Assembly (NCBI GenBank): GCA_943846785.1
Contig: OX044367.1
Span: 310,001 to 374,000 of the forward strand
Source of the DNA: SCGC-AAA076-P13 sp905478035
GTDB taxonomy: Bacteria > Pseudomonadota > Gammaproteobacteria > Magnimaribacterales > D2472
DNA: 64,000 bases
Direction of reading: 5' to 3'
In this document: positions 37,114 through 46,892 of the stretch, in pieces
Position numbering within the stretch: position 1 is the first letter of the stretch
How the letters are laid out: every line of letters begins with the position of its first letter
Notes under the pieces: model-generated
Databases searched by the model: none
Told to the model about the DNA's origin: nothing
What the model saw: only the letters and a program-made list of their open reading frames with translations
Translations under genes and position numbers: made by a program

Positions 37114-37272
37114 TTAGTCGTCTTTTTCTTCTTCTTTAACAGCTTTTTTAAAACCTTTAAGACTAGCCCCAAGATCTGAGCCTAAAGATTTTAACTTACC
37201 GCTTCCGAATACTAGAACAACAACAACTAAAATTATTAGAAGTTGCCAAATACTTATACCGCCAAAGCCCAT
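37114..37272 (-). CDS. tatA: Twin-arginine translocase subunit TatA
   Basis: A 52-residue frame starts MGFGGISIWQLLIILVVVV with the membrane helix, then FGSGKLKSLGSDLGASLKGFKKAV, the standard TatA amphipathic helix, and ends EEEKDD. It is shorter than E. coli TatA (89) but has all essential parts. It is the first tat gene; ubiB ends 9 bases upstream, so tat genes likely continue the ubiE-ubiJ-ubiB transcript. Confidence 0.93.
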   Translation of the reverse strand: MGFGGISIWQLLIILVVVVLVFGSGKLKSLGSDLGASLKGFKKAVKEEEKDD

Positions 37273-37281
37273 ATGAATCTC

Positions 37282-38763
37282 CTATGTGATTATTATTAAA
37301 GCACCACATACAACTATTATACCAATTCCAATGAGTCTTATGATGTATTTCTCTTTTTGCAATTGAATTTCCATCTGATGAATTTTCTTATCATAAGACT
37401 GCTTATTTTTTGAATAACCTCTTAATTCATCCAAAGCCTCATATAAAAAACCAGGCATTTCAGTGACCTTTAGAAGAATATCTTCCTTATTATTCACAAT
37501 AAAATCTTTAAGCTTCAATGGACTAAATTGTTCCTTCAGCCAATTATCTAGATATGGCTCAGCAATTGCCCAAAAATCTAAATCTGGATAAATCTGCCTA
37601 CCCATTCCTTCGATGTGGATCAAAGTCTTTTGAAGAAGTACAAGAGAGGGCTGGATAGACAGCCCAAATGGTCTAGTGCTTTGGAAGAGGTATAAAAGAA
37701 GCTTACCGAACTCAATTTCTGACAGGGGTTTTTCAAAAATTGGCTCGCAGCATGCACGAAGTGTATTTTCAAGATCTATAATATTAGAATTTGGATCTAC
37801 CCACTCAGAGTTGATAAAAAGTTGAGCTAGAGATTTGTAATTTTGTTTTAAGACTGACTGTAACATCCTTGCAAGGACATACCTCTCATCATTTGAGAGC
37901 GAGCCAGTGATTGCACAATCAATCGCAATATAGCCAGGTTTTTCAGGATGTTCCTTTGATACAAATATATTTCCTGGATGCATGTCTGCATGAAAGAAAT
38001 TATCTCTAAAGACTTGGTTTAAGAATATCATTACCCCATTCTCGGCAAGCCTTTTTTTATTAATACCATGTTCCTCTATCTGCTTTATATCTGTGCAAGG
38101 TATGCCATCTATTTTCTCAAGCACCATAACCTTAGAGGTTGTCATATCCCAAAAAACTTCTGGAATATATAGCTCCTCAGCTTCAAAAAAGTTTTTTCTG
38201 GTTAAATTTGTATTCGCTGCTTCCAATTTCAGATCAAGCTCTCTTAAGATAGTTTTTTCATAATCTCTTACAACCTCAAGAGGTCTAAGTCTTTGGCTTT
38301 CGGAATATGCATAGGTTAAGAATTTTGCTGCTGCTTTCATGAGCCTGAGATTCCTTTTAACCTTTTTTTCAATACCTGGCCTTAGAGTTTTTATTACAAC
38401 CTCTTTACCATTTTTTAACTTTGCAGAATGTACCTGTGCTAAAGATGCAGCAGCAAGAGGGGTCTCATCAAAATCATCGAATAAGTTTGCTAAGCTATCC
38501 CCAAGCTCTTTTTCAACAATCTGTTTATAAACATTAACGTCGAAAGGCATGCAATCATCAGTCAGGCTTTGTAATTCTTTTGCCATGCTTTCATCTAAAA
38601 TATCAGTTCTAGTTGATAACAGCTGCCCAAATTTAATAAAGATTGGACCCAGAGACTCTAAGTATTTAACTAGTTTTTGGCCATTAAGGTTTCTATAAAT
38701 ACCATGCTTTAAGCCAAGGGATGACATCCTCAATCCTTCATAAATTAATATAAATATATTCAT
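37282..38763 (-). CDS. ubiB: Ubiquinone biosynthesis regulatory kinase-like protein UbiB
   Basis: UbiB is an ABC1/ADCK family ATPase needed for ubiquinone synthesis. The KxGQ motif is in FIKFGQLLSTRTDIL, followed by AAASLAQVHSA (the Ala-rich loop of the family), ADMHPGNIFV and AIDCAITG. A hydrophobic C-terminal segment (about 472-490) anchors it in the membrane. Length 493 is slightly below E. coli's 546. It overlaps ubiJ by 4 bases. Confidence 0.95.
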   Translation of the reverse strand: MNIFILIYEGLRMSSLGLKHGIYRNLNGQKLVKYLESLGPIFIKFGQLLSTRTDILDESMAKELQSLTDDCMPFDVNVYKQIVEKELGDSLANLFDDFDETPLAAASLAQVHSAKLKNGKEVVIKTLRPGIEKKVKRNLRLMKAAAKFLTYAYSESQRLRPLEVVRDYEKTILRELDLKLEAANTNLTRKNFFEAEELYIPEVFWDMTTSKVMVLEKIDGIPCTDIKQIEEHGINKKRLAENGVMIFLNQVFRDNFFHADMHPGNIFVSKEHPEKPGYIAIDCAITGSLSNDERYVLARMLQSVLKQNYKSLAQLFINSEWVDPNSNIIDLENTLRACCEPIFEKPLSEIEFGKLLLYLFQSTRPFGLSIQPSLVLLQKTLIHIEGMGRQIYPDLDFWAIAEPYLDNWLKEQFSPLKLKDFIVNNKEDILLKVTEMPGFLYEALDELRGYSKNKQSYDKKIHQMEIQLQKEKYIIRLIGIGIIVVCGALIIIT

Positions 38764-39263
38764 AAGTTAATTCTAGCCTCAAGCCTATCCATTCGTATTG
38801 TCAGTTCTCTAAATCTTGAATAAATATTTTTTTCATTTAAATTATCTTTAAAGCCAAAGCCTGAAGCAAATTGGCTAGTAAGATGAACTAATATAGCTGG
38901 GATATTCCCAAAATATTTATCTAAAAGATATAAAAAATCTATGTCGGCTTTTTGAAGAGTATTTGCTAGCACCATTGCTAATTCTTGGTCACCAATAAAA
39001 ATATTACGATCAATTTTTTTTGTAATCATCATTTTCAAGATTTCATTTACAGAAGTGATGATTTCAAAATCAACCTTTAAAATAGGGCTAAAAGATATAG
39101 ATCGTATTTCTTTATCAATAGATACATATATATTTTTATGACCTTTTAGGCTTACCTTGAATGCTACTGGATAAATATTAAAAAGGGTATTTTTTATATT
39201 AGGAGTTGCGTCTTCAAGATCTCTTAAAAGTTTTTGAAAATTGTCTTGATAATCATTTTTCAT
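38760..39263 (-). CDS. ubiJ: Ubiquinone biosynthesis accessory factor UbiJ (SCP2 domain)
   Basis: UbiJ binds ubiquinone intermediates via an SCP2 lipid-binding domain and pairs with UbiK. This 167-residue protein lies between ubiE and ubiB, the conserved place. Residues about 70-120 fit the SCP2 pattern (ISFSPILKVDFEIIT, NIFIGDQELAMVLANTLQ). The start is set at the ATG at 39263, overlapping the ubiE stop; the longer in-frame opening (to 39329) runs deep into ubiE and is not needed. Sequence divergence is high, so synteny carries much of the call. Confidence 0.85.
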   Translation of the reverse strand: MKNDYQDNFQKLLRDLEDATPNIKNTLFNIYPVAFKVSLKGHKNIYVSIDKEIRSISFSPILKVDFEIITSVNEILKMMITKKIDRNIFIGDQELAMVLANTLQKADIDFLYLLDKYFGNIPAILVHLTSQFASGFGFKDNLNEKNIYSRFRELTIRMDRLEARINL

Positions 39264-39993
39264 ATGCAACATGAATTGAGACAATTCCATTAACAAGATT
39301 ATAAAATTTACATTCATTAAACCCAGCATCCAAGATCATCGTTTTTAATGACTCTTGGTTGGGGTGCATCCTAATTGATTCGGCAAGGTACTGGTAGCTT
39401 TCAGAGTCATTAGCAAGAATAGATCCTAGCTTAGGTAGGATATTAAATGAATACCAATCATATATTTTTGAGAACAATGGATTTATGGGTTTAGAGAATT
39501 CAAGCACCAGTAATTTGCCTCCTCTTTTAAGACATCTCTTCATTTCTTCTAATCCAGCCTCTTTATTTGTAAAATTTCTTAAACCAAAGCCTATGGTAAT
39601 AATATCAAATGAAGAATCCTCAAACGGAATAGTTTCCCCACTTAGTTGACAAAAATGACAGTTTGAAGAAAAGTTTTCATCAACAGCCCTATTCCTTCCT
39701 TCAGAAAGCATATCCATATTTATATCTGTCATATAGATTTCTGTCTCTGGGTATTCTTTTGAAATAATTTTTGCAATATCTCCAGTTCCACTTGCTATAT
39801 CAAGTACTTTGTCTTTTTGAGAAATCCCTGCAAGCTCAACAAGAATTTTCTTCCACACTCTATGCAGCCCTAAAGACATAGCATCATTCATAATGTCATA
39901 GCTTTCTGCAACTGAAGAAAAGACGCCACCTACGTGAGCACTTTTGTCTTGCTCATCAACCTCTTTGAATCCAAAATGAGTCTTTTTAGTCAT
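39253..39993 (-). CDS. ubiE: Ubiquinone/menaquinone biosynthesis C-methyltransferase UbiE
   Basis: UbiE adds the C-methyl group of ubiquinone using SAM. The start THFGFKEVDEQDKSAHVGGVFSSVA, the SAM motif LDIASGTGDIA and GFGLRNFTN are standard. Length is 246. It overlaps rsgA by 8 bases at its 5' end and ubiJ at its 3' end, leading the run ubiE-ubiJ-ubiB-tatABC. Confidence 0.97.
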   Translation of the reverse strand: MTKKTHFGFKEVDEQDKSAHVGGVFSSVAESYDIMNDAMSLGLHRVWKKILVELAGISQKDKVLDIASGTGDIAKIISKEYPETEIYMTDINMDMLSEGRNRAVDENFSSNCHFCQLSGETIPFEDSSFDIITIGFGLRNFTNKEAGLEEMKRCLKRGGKLLVLEFSKPINPLFSKIYDWYSFNILPKLGSILANDSESYQYLAESIRMHPNQESLKTMILDAGFNECKFYNLVNGIVSIHVAYEK

Positions 39994-40855
39994 CTACTTC
40001 ACCATCTCTAAATTTAATGAAATTATTGTATCTGCTTTCAGTGATTTCTCCATTCATAAGTTCACTTAAAACCTGACATCCATCATTTGCAACATGGTTG
40101 CAGTCATTGAATTTGCAATTTTGTGAGCTTTTATAAATTTCTGAAAAGCCTTGGATAATTTCAGATTCTGATAATCCTGATATTGGTAGATCCCTAACTC
40201 CAGGAGAGTCAATTATTTTAGTTTCTCTATTAAGCTCATACAGTGTAGATATAGATGTGGTGTGCATACCTTGATTGTTTGATAGGACATTAGTTTTAAT
40301 CTGTTTACCAGTTAGTTTTGTAGTAAGTGTAGACTTGCCTGCACCTGAGTTGCCTACAAAAACTACACATTTGTTCTCTAGATACTTGTTTAATTCGTTC
40401 ATCTTTTCATCATTTTTTGCTGATAGATTGATTATTCTTATTCCAAGATTTTTATATATTTCTAATTTTCGCTTGTAATCATAGTCATGATTAAGATCTG
40501 TTTTATTATTTATGATAAATGGAGTTATTTTTGAAGAATGTGCTGTTAAAAGCCATTTATCAATAAATTCTCTACTAGTTACCGGTTCAGGAGTTACAAG
40601 GATTCCAACATGAGAAATATTTGCAGCAACAGCTTTTGATTTTATTCCTTCTCTTTTTTCAAGAAATGAACTTCTTTGCTCTCTAGAAATAATAATCCCT
40701 TTTATTTCTTTACTGTCTTGGATTAATTCAAGGTTTACTCTATCGCCCACAACAATATTTTTTATTGCTAAACATTTAATATCTCCAATGTCAGTTCTAA
40801 CTAGACAGCTATTGGAATAAAATTCTATTACTAAACCGGATTGAAGTTTTTGCAT
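39986..40855 (-). CDS. rsgA: Small ribosomal subunit biogenesis GTPase RsgA
   Basis: RsgA is a circularly permuted GTPase that releases maturation factors from the 30S subunit. After an OB-fold domain the G motifs appear in permuted order: NNKTDLN (G4), then GNSGAGKSTLT (G1) and DSPGVRDL (G3). The C-terminal zinc set is CKFNDCNHVANDGC. I take the ATG at 40855 (289 residues); a GTG six codons earlier is in frame. It is divergent from orn over 41 bases, a known pairing (rsgA/orn). Confidence 0.94.
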   Translation of the reverse strand: MQKLQSGLVIEFYSNSCLVRTDIGDIKCLAIKNIVVGDRVNLELIQDSKEIKGIIISREQRSSFLEKREGIKSKAVAANISHVGILVTPEPVTSREFIDKWLLTAHSSKITPFIINNKTDLNHDYDYKRKLEIYKNLGIRIINLSAKNDEKMNELNKYLENKCVVFVGNSGAGKSTLTTKLTGKQIKTNVLSNNQGMHTTSISTLYELNRETKIIDSPGVRDLPISGLSESEIIQGFSEIYKSSQNCKFNDCNHVANDGCQVLSELMNGEITESRYNNFIKFRDGEVDD

Positions 40856-40896
40856 ATAAAGCACAAAATACACTAAAGGAACAAATATAAAAAGTT

Positions 40897-41448
40897 ATGA
40901 AAAGTTTACAATCAAAAGATAACCTAATATGGATAGATCTAGAGATGACAGGTCTCGATCCTGAAAAGGAAAAAATCATTGAAATTGCAACTCTTATAAC
41001 GGATGCCCAGTTAAATATTGTTGCAGAAGGGCCAAATATAATTATAAATCAGCCAAAATCTCTTCTTGATGAGATGGATGAATGGAATCAGAACCAACAC
41101 GGCTCCTCTGGACTTATAGATGCTGTAAAGAAAAGCGCAATAACACAGCAAATGGCCGAAATAGAAACATTAGATTTTATTTCAAAATATGTTGGTCAAA
41201 AGAAATCACCTATGTGTGGCAATACAGTATCTCACGATAGAAGATTCTTAATAAAGTATATGCCAAGGCTAGAGTCATATTTTAACTATAGGCATATTGA
41301 TGTATCTTCATTCAAGGAAGCAGCTGTAAGGTGGATGAATGAAGCACAGGTATATGAGAAACAAGGATCACATAGAGCGATGGGAGATATAAAAGATTCT
41401 GTGGCTGAACTAAAGTTTTATAAAAATTTATTTCTGCCTGAGAGCTAG
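40897..41448 (+). CDS. orn: Oligoribonuclease
   Basis: Orn degrades dinucleotides to mononucleotides. The DEDDh residues are seen in IDLEMTGLDPEKEKIIEIA, GNTVSHDRRFL and HRAMGDIKDSVAEL. Length is 183. The end overlaps the convergent DUF1820 gene by 4 bases. Confidence 0.97.
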   Translation: MKSLQSKDNLIWIDLEMTGLDPEKEKIIEIATLITDAQLNIVAEGPNIIINQPKSLLDEMDEWNQNQHGSSGLIDAVKKSAITQQMAEIETLDFISKYVGQKKSPMCGNTVSHDRRFLIKYMPRLESYFNYRHIDVSSFKEAAVRWMNEAQVYEKQGSHRAMGDIKDSVAELKFYKNLFLPES

Positions 41449-41771
41449 TCTTTGTTATTAATAGGTTGAATGTTAAGAGGGAATGGACTGACTTGCCCCT
41501 TATTTTTTTTAATTTTTGATTCACCTGATTCATTAACCTCATCAATACGAATAATTGCATTCATAGGTATGTAGCTTCTTTGGACTTCTGAGAATTCATT
41601 TTTTAACTTTTCTGATGTTGGATCGACAACTAGTTGTTTATCTTTTTTAAATATATAATCTTCGACCTCTATGAAACCATACATCTCGCTTTGATAAATC
41701 TGTTTTGCAAATACCTCGTAAATCTCTCCGAGTTGAATAAAAATTATCTTGTAAACGCTATTTATTTTCAT
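41445..41771 (-). CDS. DUF1820 family protein
   Basis: The 108-residue protein has VYKIIFIQLGEIYEVFAKQIY, SEMYGFIEVEDYIF and RSYIPMNAIIRIDEV, which match the conserved core of the DUF1820 family of gammaproteobacteria. The function is unknown. It is divergent from miaB over 13 bases, overlaps orn by 4 bases, and has a Lys/Pro-rich tail. It keeps this place next to miaB in related genomes as far as I recall. Confidence 0.8.
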   Translation of the reverse strand: MKINSVYKIIFIQLGEIYEVFAKQIYQSEMYGFIEVEDYIFKKDKQLVVDPTSEKLKNEFSEVQRSYIPMNAIIRIDEVNESGESKIKKNKGQVSPFPLNIQPINNKD

Positions 41772-41784
41772 AATACTTAATTAT

Positions 41785-43125
41785 ATGGGAACGAAACTTT
41801 ATATTAAAACCTACGGTTGTCAAATGAATGAATATGACTCTGATAAGACCGTCGATATACTTAAAGAAAAGAAAGGTGTTGAGTTAACAAATGATGTTAA
41901 TGAGGCCGATATTGTTCTGTTGAATACGTGCTCTATAAGAGATAAGGCTGAGGCAAAGGTTTATTCTGAGCTTGGTAGGCTAAATAAGCTTAAAGAAAAA
42001 AATCCTAATTTAAAAATAGGTGTAGGCGGTTGTGTAGCGACCCAAGAGGGTAAAAATATTACTAAAAGAGCTCCATATGTTGACCTTATATATGGACCGC
42101 AAACTCTTCATAGAGTATCCGACTTACTTGATGTTGATAAATCAAAAGGTATTAAGGCTATAGATATTACATTTCCAATAGAAGAAAAATTTGATTCTCT
42201 TCCAAATCCTACCTCTTCTGGACCGTCCAGCTTTGTTGCAATTATGGAAGGATGTTCAAAGTATTGCTCCTTTTGTGTTGTCCCTTATACAAGAGGTGAT
42301 GAGGTAAGTAGGAAGCCAGAACAAATTTTTGATGAGGTTGCACGGCTTGCTGAACAAGGAGTCTCAGAAATAACGTTTATTGGTCAGAATGTTAATTCTT
42401 ACAAAATGCCTTATAAAAATAGAATCCTTAGGCTTTCGGATCTTATCGAAATAATAAGCCATATCAATGGAATTGAAAGAATACGATATACAACTTCTCA
42501 TCCATTAGATATGACGGATGATTTAATAGAGGTATACCAATTTGTACCTCAGCTTGTCAGCCAACTCCATTTACCTGTGCAGTCAGGCTCTAATAAAATT
42601 TTAGAAAAGATGAAACGTAATTATACTGTTGATATATTTTTAGAATCCGTTGAGCGCATAAAGGCGTTTAGACCAGATCTCAGGGTCTCATCAGATTTTA
42701 TTGTGGGCTTTCCAGGGGAAACTAAAGAGGACTTTGAGGAGACTATGAATTTAGTCAATCTAATAAAATTTGATTCCTCATTCAGTTTTATATATTCAAA
42801 GAGGCCTGGCACACCAGCTTCAAAGCTTGAGGACAATACTTCGTTAGATGAAAAGAAAGAGAGGCTTAAGACTCTCCAAGACCAACTCAATACCTATCAT
42901 AGAGATCACAGCAAAAGCATGATCGGATCAATTCAGAGATGTTTGGTGACTGGCTTAGCTAAAAAAAGTCCAGATCAACTTCAAGCAAGAACAGAATGTA
43001 ATCGTGTTGTAAATTTTGACTTCCAAAATATTGGTTTTATAGGTAAATTAGTAGATATAAGAATTGAAGAAGCACTTTCGTTTTCTTTATTAGGAACATT
43101 GCATAACTCAAGAGGTCAAAATTAA
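41785..43125 (+). CDS. miaB: tRNA-2-methylthio-N6-dimethylallyladenosine synthase MiaB
   Basis: MiaB is a radical-SAM enzyme that adds a methylthio group at A37 of tRNAs. The N-terminal [4Fe-4S] cysteines are in TYGCQMNEYDSD, LNTCSIRD and GGCVA; the radical-SAM cluster is CSKYCSFCVVPYTRG; the C-terminal TRAM domain follows. Length is 446. It starts the run miaB-phoH-ybeY-corC-lnt. Confidence 0.97.
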   Translation: MGTKLYIKTYGCQMNEYDSDKTVDILKEKKGVELTNDVNEADIVLLNTCSIRDKAEAKVYSELGRLNKLKEKNPNLKIGVGGCVATQEGKNITKRAPYVDLIYGPQTLHRVSDLLDVDKSKGIKAIDITFPIEEKFDSLPNPTSSGPSSFVAIMEGCSKYCSFCVVPYTRGDEVSRKPEQIFDEVARLAEQGVSEITFIGQNVNSYKMPYKNRILRLSDLIEIISHINGIERIRYTTSHPLDMTDDLIEVYQFVPQLVSQLHLPVQSGSNKILEKMKRNYTVDIFLESVERIKAFRPDLRVSSDFIVGFPGETKEDFEETMNLVNLIKFDSSFSFIYSKRPGTPASKLEDNTSLDEKKERLKTLQDQLNTYHRDHSKSMIGSIQRCLVTGLAKKSPDQLQARTECNRVVNFDFQNIGFIGKLVDIRIEEALSFSLLGTLHNSRGQN

Positions 43126-43131
43126 CTTTTA

Positions 43132-44115
43132 ATGCAAGAAATACAAACCTCCCTCAGAAATATTTCATTGGAACCATCTAGCGCAGACAGAATAGCCTTG
43201 TTTGTTGGCGAGCTGAATGGAAATCTTAAGTTAATTGAAAAAACATTCTCTGTAAAAATTTTTCATAAAGGAGATAAAATTAACGTAACTGGAAATGAAA
43301 AAGATATCAAGCATGCATCAGATGCCATCTTAGATTTATATAATCTTACAAAGAAAAATATAGAAATAAGCAAAGAAGCAGTTCATTTGACTATCCAGTC
43401 TCATTTAAATCTGAGCTTAGCTAAAACAACAAACGAAAAAGAAAACCTGAATGAAATCCAGATCAAAACTCCAAAGAAGATTATTAGACCCAGAGGCAAA
43501 AACCAGCAAGATTACATTAAAAGAATAAATAAATATGAACTTAATTTTGGCATTGGACCAGCAGGAACTGGCAAGACTTATTTAGCAGTAGCTGCAGCTG
43601 TAGATGCTTTCTTAAATGATAAAGTTCAGAGGATTATTCTCATTAGGCCGGCAGTAGAGGCTGGGGAGAAGTTAGGTTTTTTGCCTGGAGACTTATCTCA
43701 AAAAGTAGATCCCTACCTTAGACCTTTATATGATGCCCTTTACGAGATGATGGGTATAGAAAAGGTTACTAAGCTCATAGAAAAAGAGGCTATTGAGGTT
43801 GCTCCTTTAGCATACTTGAGAGGAAGGACTTTAAATAATTCATTTATTATCATGGATGAGAGTCAAAATACTACTGTAGATCAAATGAAAATGGTTCTTA
43901 CAAGAATGGGCTTTGGATCTCATGCCGTAATAAATGGTGATTTAACCCAAGTGGACTTACCTAAGCATATTAATTCTGGTCTTGAGCATGTCGTACAAGT
44001 GCTTGAAAATACAAAAGGAATTGGAATGACGCAATTCTCTTCTCAAGATGTTGTTAGGCACCCTCTTGTAAGAAAGATAATTGATGCTTATCAAAAATTT
44101 GAACAAAATATATAA
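43132..44115 (+). CDS. ybeZ: PhoH-like ATPase (YbeZ)
   Basis: PhoH-family ATPase of 327 residues with the Walker A GPAGTGKTYLA, IRPAVEAGEKLGFLPGD and Walker B FIIMDESQNTT. It works with YbeY in rRNA processing by inference from conserved linkage. It lies between miaB and ybeY, the standard order. Confidence 0.95.
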   Translation: MQEIQTSLRNISLEPSSADRIALFVGELNGNLKLIEKTFSVKIFHKGDKINVTGNEKDIKHASDAILDLYNLTKKNIEISKEAVHLTIQSHLNLSLAKTTNEKENLNEIQIKTPKKIIRPRGKNQQDYIKRINKYELNFGIGPAGTGKTYLAVAAAVDAFLNDKVQRIILIRPAVEAGEKLGFLPGDLSQKVDPYLRPLYDALYEMMGIEKVTKLIEKEAIEVAPLAYLRGRTLNNSFIIMDESQNTTVDQMKMVLTRMGFGSHAVINGDLTQVDLPKHINSGLEHVVQVLENTKGIGMTQFSSQDVVRHPLVRKIIDAYQKFEQNI

Positions 44116-44118
44116 AAA

Positions 44119-44568
44119 ATGGCTCTAGAAGTATTAGTTGATAATAAATTCAATATTTCTAAAGATTTAATTCTTAGTCTAAAAAATGCTGCCAATCTTA
44201 CTCTTTCTGAAGAGAGTATCGATGAAAGCGTAGTCAACTTAAAAATAATAGACAATTTTGAAATGCAAGAACTCAATAAAGAGTTCAGAAATAAAGATAA
44301 AACTACCAATGTCTTATCTTTTACAAATAACGATTTATCAAAGGAAATCACTAAAAATATTGGTGATATTGCCATAAGTTATGAATTTGTTTCAGATGAA
44401 GCCAAGGAACATGGAAAATCTTTTTCTGATCATATCATTCACATGTTGGTTCATGGGATATATCATATATTAGGATATGATCATGAAGACGATGCCTCAG
44501 CAGAAATTATGGAATCCAAAGAGATACAGATACTTGCTAAATTAAAAATCAATAACCCATATAATTAA
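44119..44568 (+). CDS. ybeY: Endoribonuclease YbeY
   Basis: YbeY is a zinc-dependent RNase for 16S rRNA 3' end maturation and ribosome quality control. The HMLVHGIYHILGYDH motif gives the three zinc histidines (HxxxHxxxxxH). NKEFRNKDKTTNVLSF precedes it as in the family. Length is 149; the stop is directly followed by the corC ATG. Confidence 0.96.
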   Translation: MALEVLVDNKFNISKDLILSLKNAANLTLSEESIDESVVNLKIIDNFEMQELNKEFRNKDKTTNVLSFTNNDLSKEITKNIGDIAISYEFVSDEAKEHGKSFSDHIIHMLVHGIYHILGYDHEDDASAEIMESKEIQILAKLKINNPYN

Positions 44569-45423
44569 ATGAATCAAAAACTAGATAGCGACGATAATCA
44601 CCCTCCTTCGGGATTTTTCTTAAAAATAAAAAAATTCTTTAAAAATCCCTTTTTTATAAAGACTCAATCAGTTTCAGAAGTAACAGACTTCTTAAAAGAT
44701 GCAGTAGATTTAAATATTATCGACAAAGAAGCAGAATCAATCGCATCAAAAGCTATAAGGCTTGGGTCTATAACAGTAAAGGAAATCATGGTTCCAAAAG
44801 TTGATATGGTAACTATAAGCCTTGATATGAACACAGATGAGATTATTGAAAGAATAATTGAGTCAGGACACTCAAGATATCCTGTCCTGGGAAAAGATAG
44901 GGATGAAGTAAGTGGTATTTTGCTTGCAAAAGACTTATTGCCTAAATTAGTTGAAGAAACAGATGATTTTGATCTTAATGACATGTTAAGAGATTCAAAA
45001 ATTGTCCCCGAAACAAAAAAAGCAGACTCCTTATTAGAAGAATTTAAAAAAGATAGGTCTCATTTAGCAATAGTTATTGATGAATATGGGACTATATGCG
45101 GACTTGTGACTATTGAAGATATTCTTGAAGAGCTAGTTGGAGAAATCGAAGATGAGCATGATGTGGAAGAAGAAGAAATTATTAAAAATATAGATGGCTC
45201 TTACTCTGCAGATCCAAAAGTAGAAATTGAAGAATTTACACAATTTTTTGGATTAAAGATAGATCCTTTAATAATAGATGCTGAGACTCTTGGCGGCCTA
45301 ATAATTAATGAATTAGGTGTCCTTCCTAAGGTTGGAGACATGGTAAAAATAGAAAATTTAAACATCCAAGTTACGCACGCTGATGGAAGAAAAATTACTA
45401 AGGTCTTAATAACTAGAGCCTAA
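44569..45423 (+). CDS. corC: CorC/HlyC-type CBS-domain protein (YbeX)
   Basis: A 284-residue protein with two CBS domains (about 75-190; KEIMVPKVDMVTI, SGHSRYPVLGKDRDEVSGILLAKDLL, VIDEYGTICGLVTIEDILEELVGEIEDEHD) and a C-terminal transporter-associated CorC_HlyC domain. It lacks membrane helices, so it is the cytosolic CorC class. The function is debated (magnesium/cobalt efflux or ribosome-related). It overlaps lnt by one base. Confidence 0.94.
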   Translation: MNQKLDSDDNHPPSGFFLKIKKFFKNPFFIKTQSVSEVTDFLKDAVDLNIIDKEAESIASKAIRLGSITVKEIMVPKVDMVTISLDMNTDEIIERIIESGHSRYPVLGKDRDEVSGILLAKDLLPKLVEETDDFDLNDMLRDSKIVPETKKADSLLEEFKKDRSHLAIVIDEYGTICGLVTIEDILEELVGEIEDEHDVEEEEIIKNIDGSYSADPKVEIEEFTQFFGLKIDPLIIDAETLGGLIINELGVLPKVGDMVKIENLNIQVTHADGRKITKVLITRA

Positions 45424-46892
45424 TGAAAATTAAGGAATATTTCATACCATTCTTTTTTGGTTTTATAGGAATATTTTCATTTGCACCCTTCTCACTCAAG
45501 CCTTTAATAATAATTTCATATGCTTATTTAATTAAAGAATTAGCCTTTAAAGCCTCCTCACTTAAGCAGTTAATAATGTGGTCAATTGGTCACTGGGGAT
45601 TTGGAATGTCCTGGTTAATAGTAAGTGTTTACTATTATGGAAATACAAGCATTATAATGTCTTTAGTAATATTTATGTTATTAATTTTTTTTTTAACAGC
45701 ATTCTTTTCACTTCCTCTACTCATAATAAGAACTAATTTTTTTCAAGAATCTAGATATTATAATTATAAATTTATACCACTTGTTATTAGCTTATTCGTA
45801 TTAAACGAATGGAGTATGTATTACTTATTATATGGGGTTCCATGGCTCATACCAGGCGTAGTATTCCTTGATACCATTACCCAGAATATATTTCCATTTT
45901 TTGGGGTACTTAGTGCTTCAATTTTTATATATATATTCTCAACATTAATAGCTATAAGTTGGCATAACAATAAAAAAAATCTTTTAGTTATTTCGATGTT
46001 TACATTATTATTTTTTATTCCAAATTTCTATGAAAGGATCTCTGATGGCAGTCAAATAAAAGTATCAATAGTTCAACCTTCTTCTGATCCATTTTTAAAG
46101 TATAAAAGTAATTATAAAAATAAACTTGAAGATAATTTATTATCTTTAATTCATGAGGCTGATACAGATTCTGATTTGATAGTTTTACCTGAAGCAGAGC
46201 TTCCTTATGCCTATGAAAGTAATAATTTTTCTGATTTTAAAAAGAGGATTAGTCTTGATAAAACAATTATTGGAGGAATCTGGCATGTTTCTGAAGGTGA
46301 CTTATTTAATTCAATGGTTAATTTTGAGTTGGGAGGTGCATATAATAAGGTTCACCTAGTTCCATTTGGTGAATTTATACCTTTAATATCTTCTTTGAGG
46401 GGGTTAATCTCTTTTTTTGATATGCCCATGTCAGATGTTACTAGAGGCCAATACAATCAAGAACCCATGTTAATTGGTCTTAATCCTAAAATACAAGCTG
46501 CGCCATTAATATGTTTTGATATAGCTTTTGGAAATACTGTGAGAAAAAGTAACATAAGTTCATTATTTATGATAAATATTAGTAATGATACTTGGTTTGG
46601 GAATTCAATTGGGCCTCATCAACATCTAGAAATTGCACGAGTAAGATCAATAGAAAATAATAGATGGATGATCAGAGCTACTAATGATGGTTTTTCAGCA
46701 ATAATAGATAATAATGGAACAATTGTTGATAAATTAGAAAAGGGCATTTCTGGTGTTCTAAATAGCTCAATAAGACTAGAAAAAAGAAGAACTATTTATA
46801 GCAAATATGGTTATTTTCTTCCTTATTTAGTGGCACTCTTAATAATTCTAATATCGGCTATAATAAATATATGTTCAAGAAAGCCTTCTTAA
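45423..46892 (+). CDS. lnt: Apolipoprotein N-acyltransferase
   Basis: Lnt adds the third acyl chain to lipoproteins such as LptM. About seven N-terminal helices are followed by a nitrilase domain with the catalytic Glu in VLPEAELPYAYE, Lys in YNKVHLVPFGEFIP and Cys in PLICFDIAFG. A final helix (about 463-481) ends the protein. Length 489. It overlaps the L,D-transpeptidase gene by 22 bases, an unusually long overlap. Confidence 0.95.
   Translation: MKIKEYFIPFFFGFIGIFSFAPFSLKPLIIISYAYLIKELAFKASSLKQLIMWSIGHWGFGMSWLIVSVYYYGNTSIIMSLVIFMLLIFFLTAFFSLPLLIIRTNFFQESRYYNYKFIPLVISLFVLNEWSMYYLLYGVPWLIPGVVFLDTITQNIFPFFGVLSASIFIYIFSTLIAISWHNNKKNLLVISMFTLLFFIPNFYERISDGSQIKVSIVQPSSDPFLKYKSNYKNKLEDNLLSLIHEADTDSDLIVLPEAELPYAYESNNFSDFKKRISLDKTIIGGIWHVSEGDLFNSMVNFELGGAYNKVHLVPFGEFIPLISSLRGLISFFDMPMSDVTRGQYNQEPMLIGLNPKIQAAPLICFDIAFGNTVRKSNISSLFMINISNDTWFGNSIGPHQHLEIARVRSIENNRWMIRATNDGFSAIIDNNGTIVDKLEKGISGVLNSSIRLEKRRTIYSKYGYFLPYLVALLIILISAIINICSRKPS

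Noticed and set aside
38760..39329. Longer ubiJ start at 39329
   Set aside because: Would run 77 bases into ubiE; the ATG at 39263 overlapping the ubiE stop fits better.
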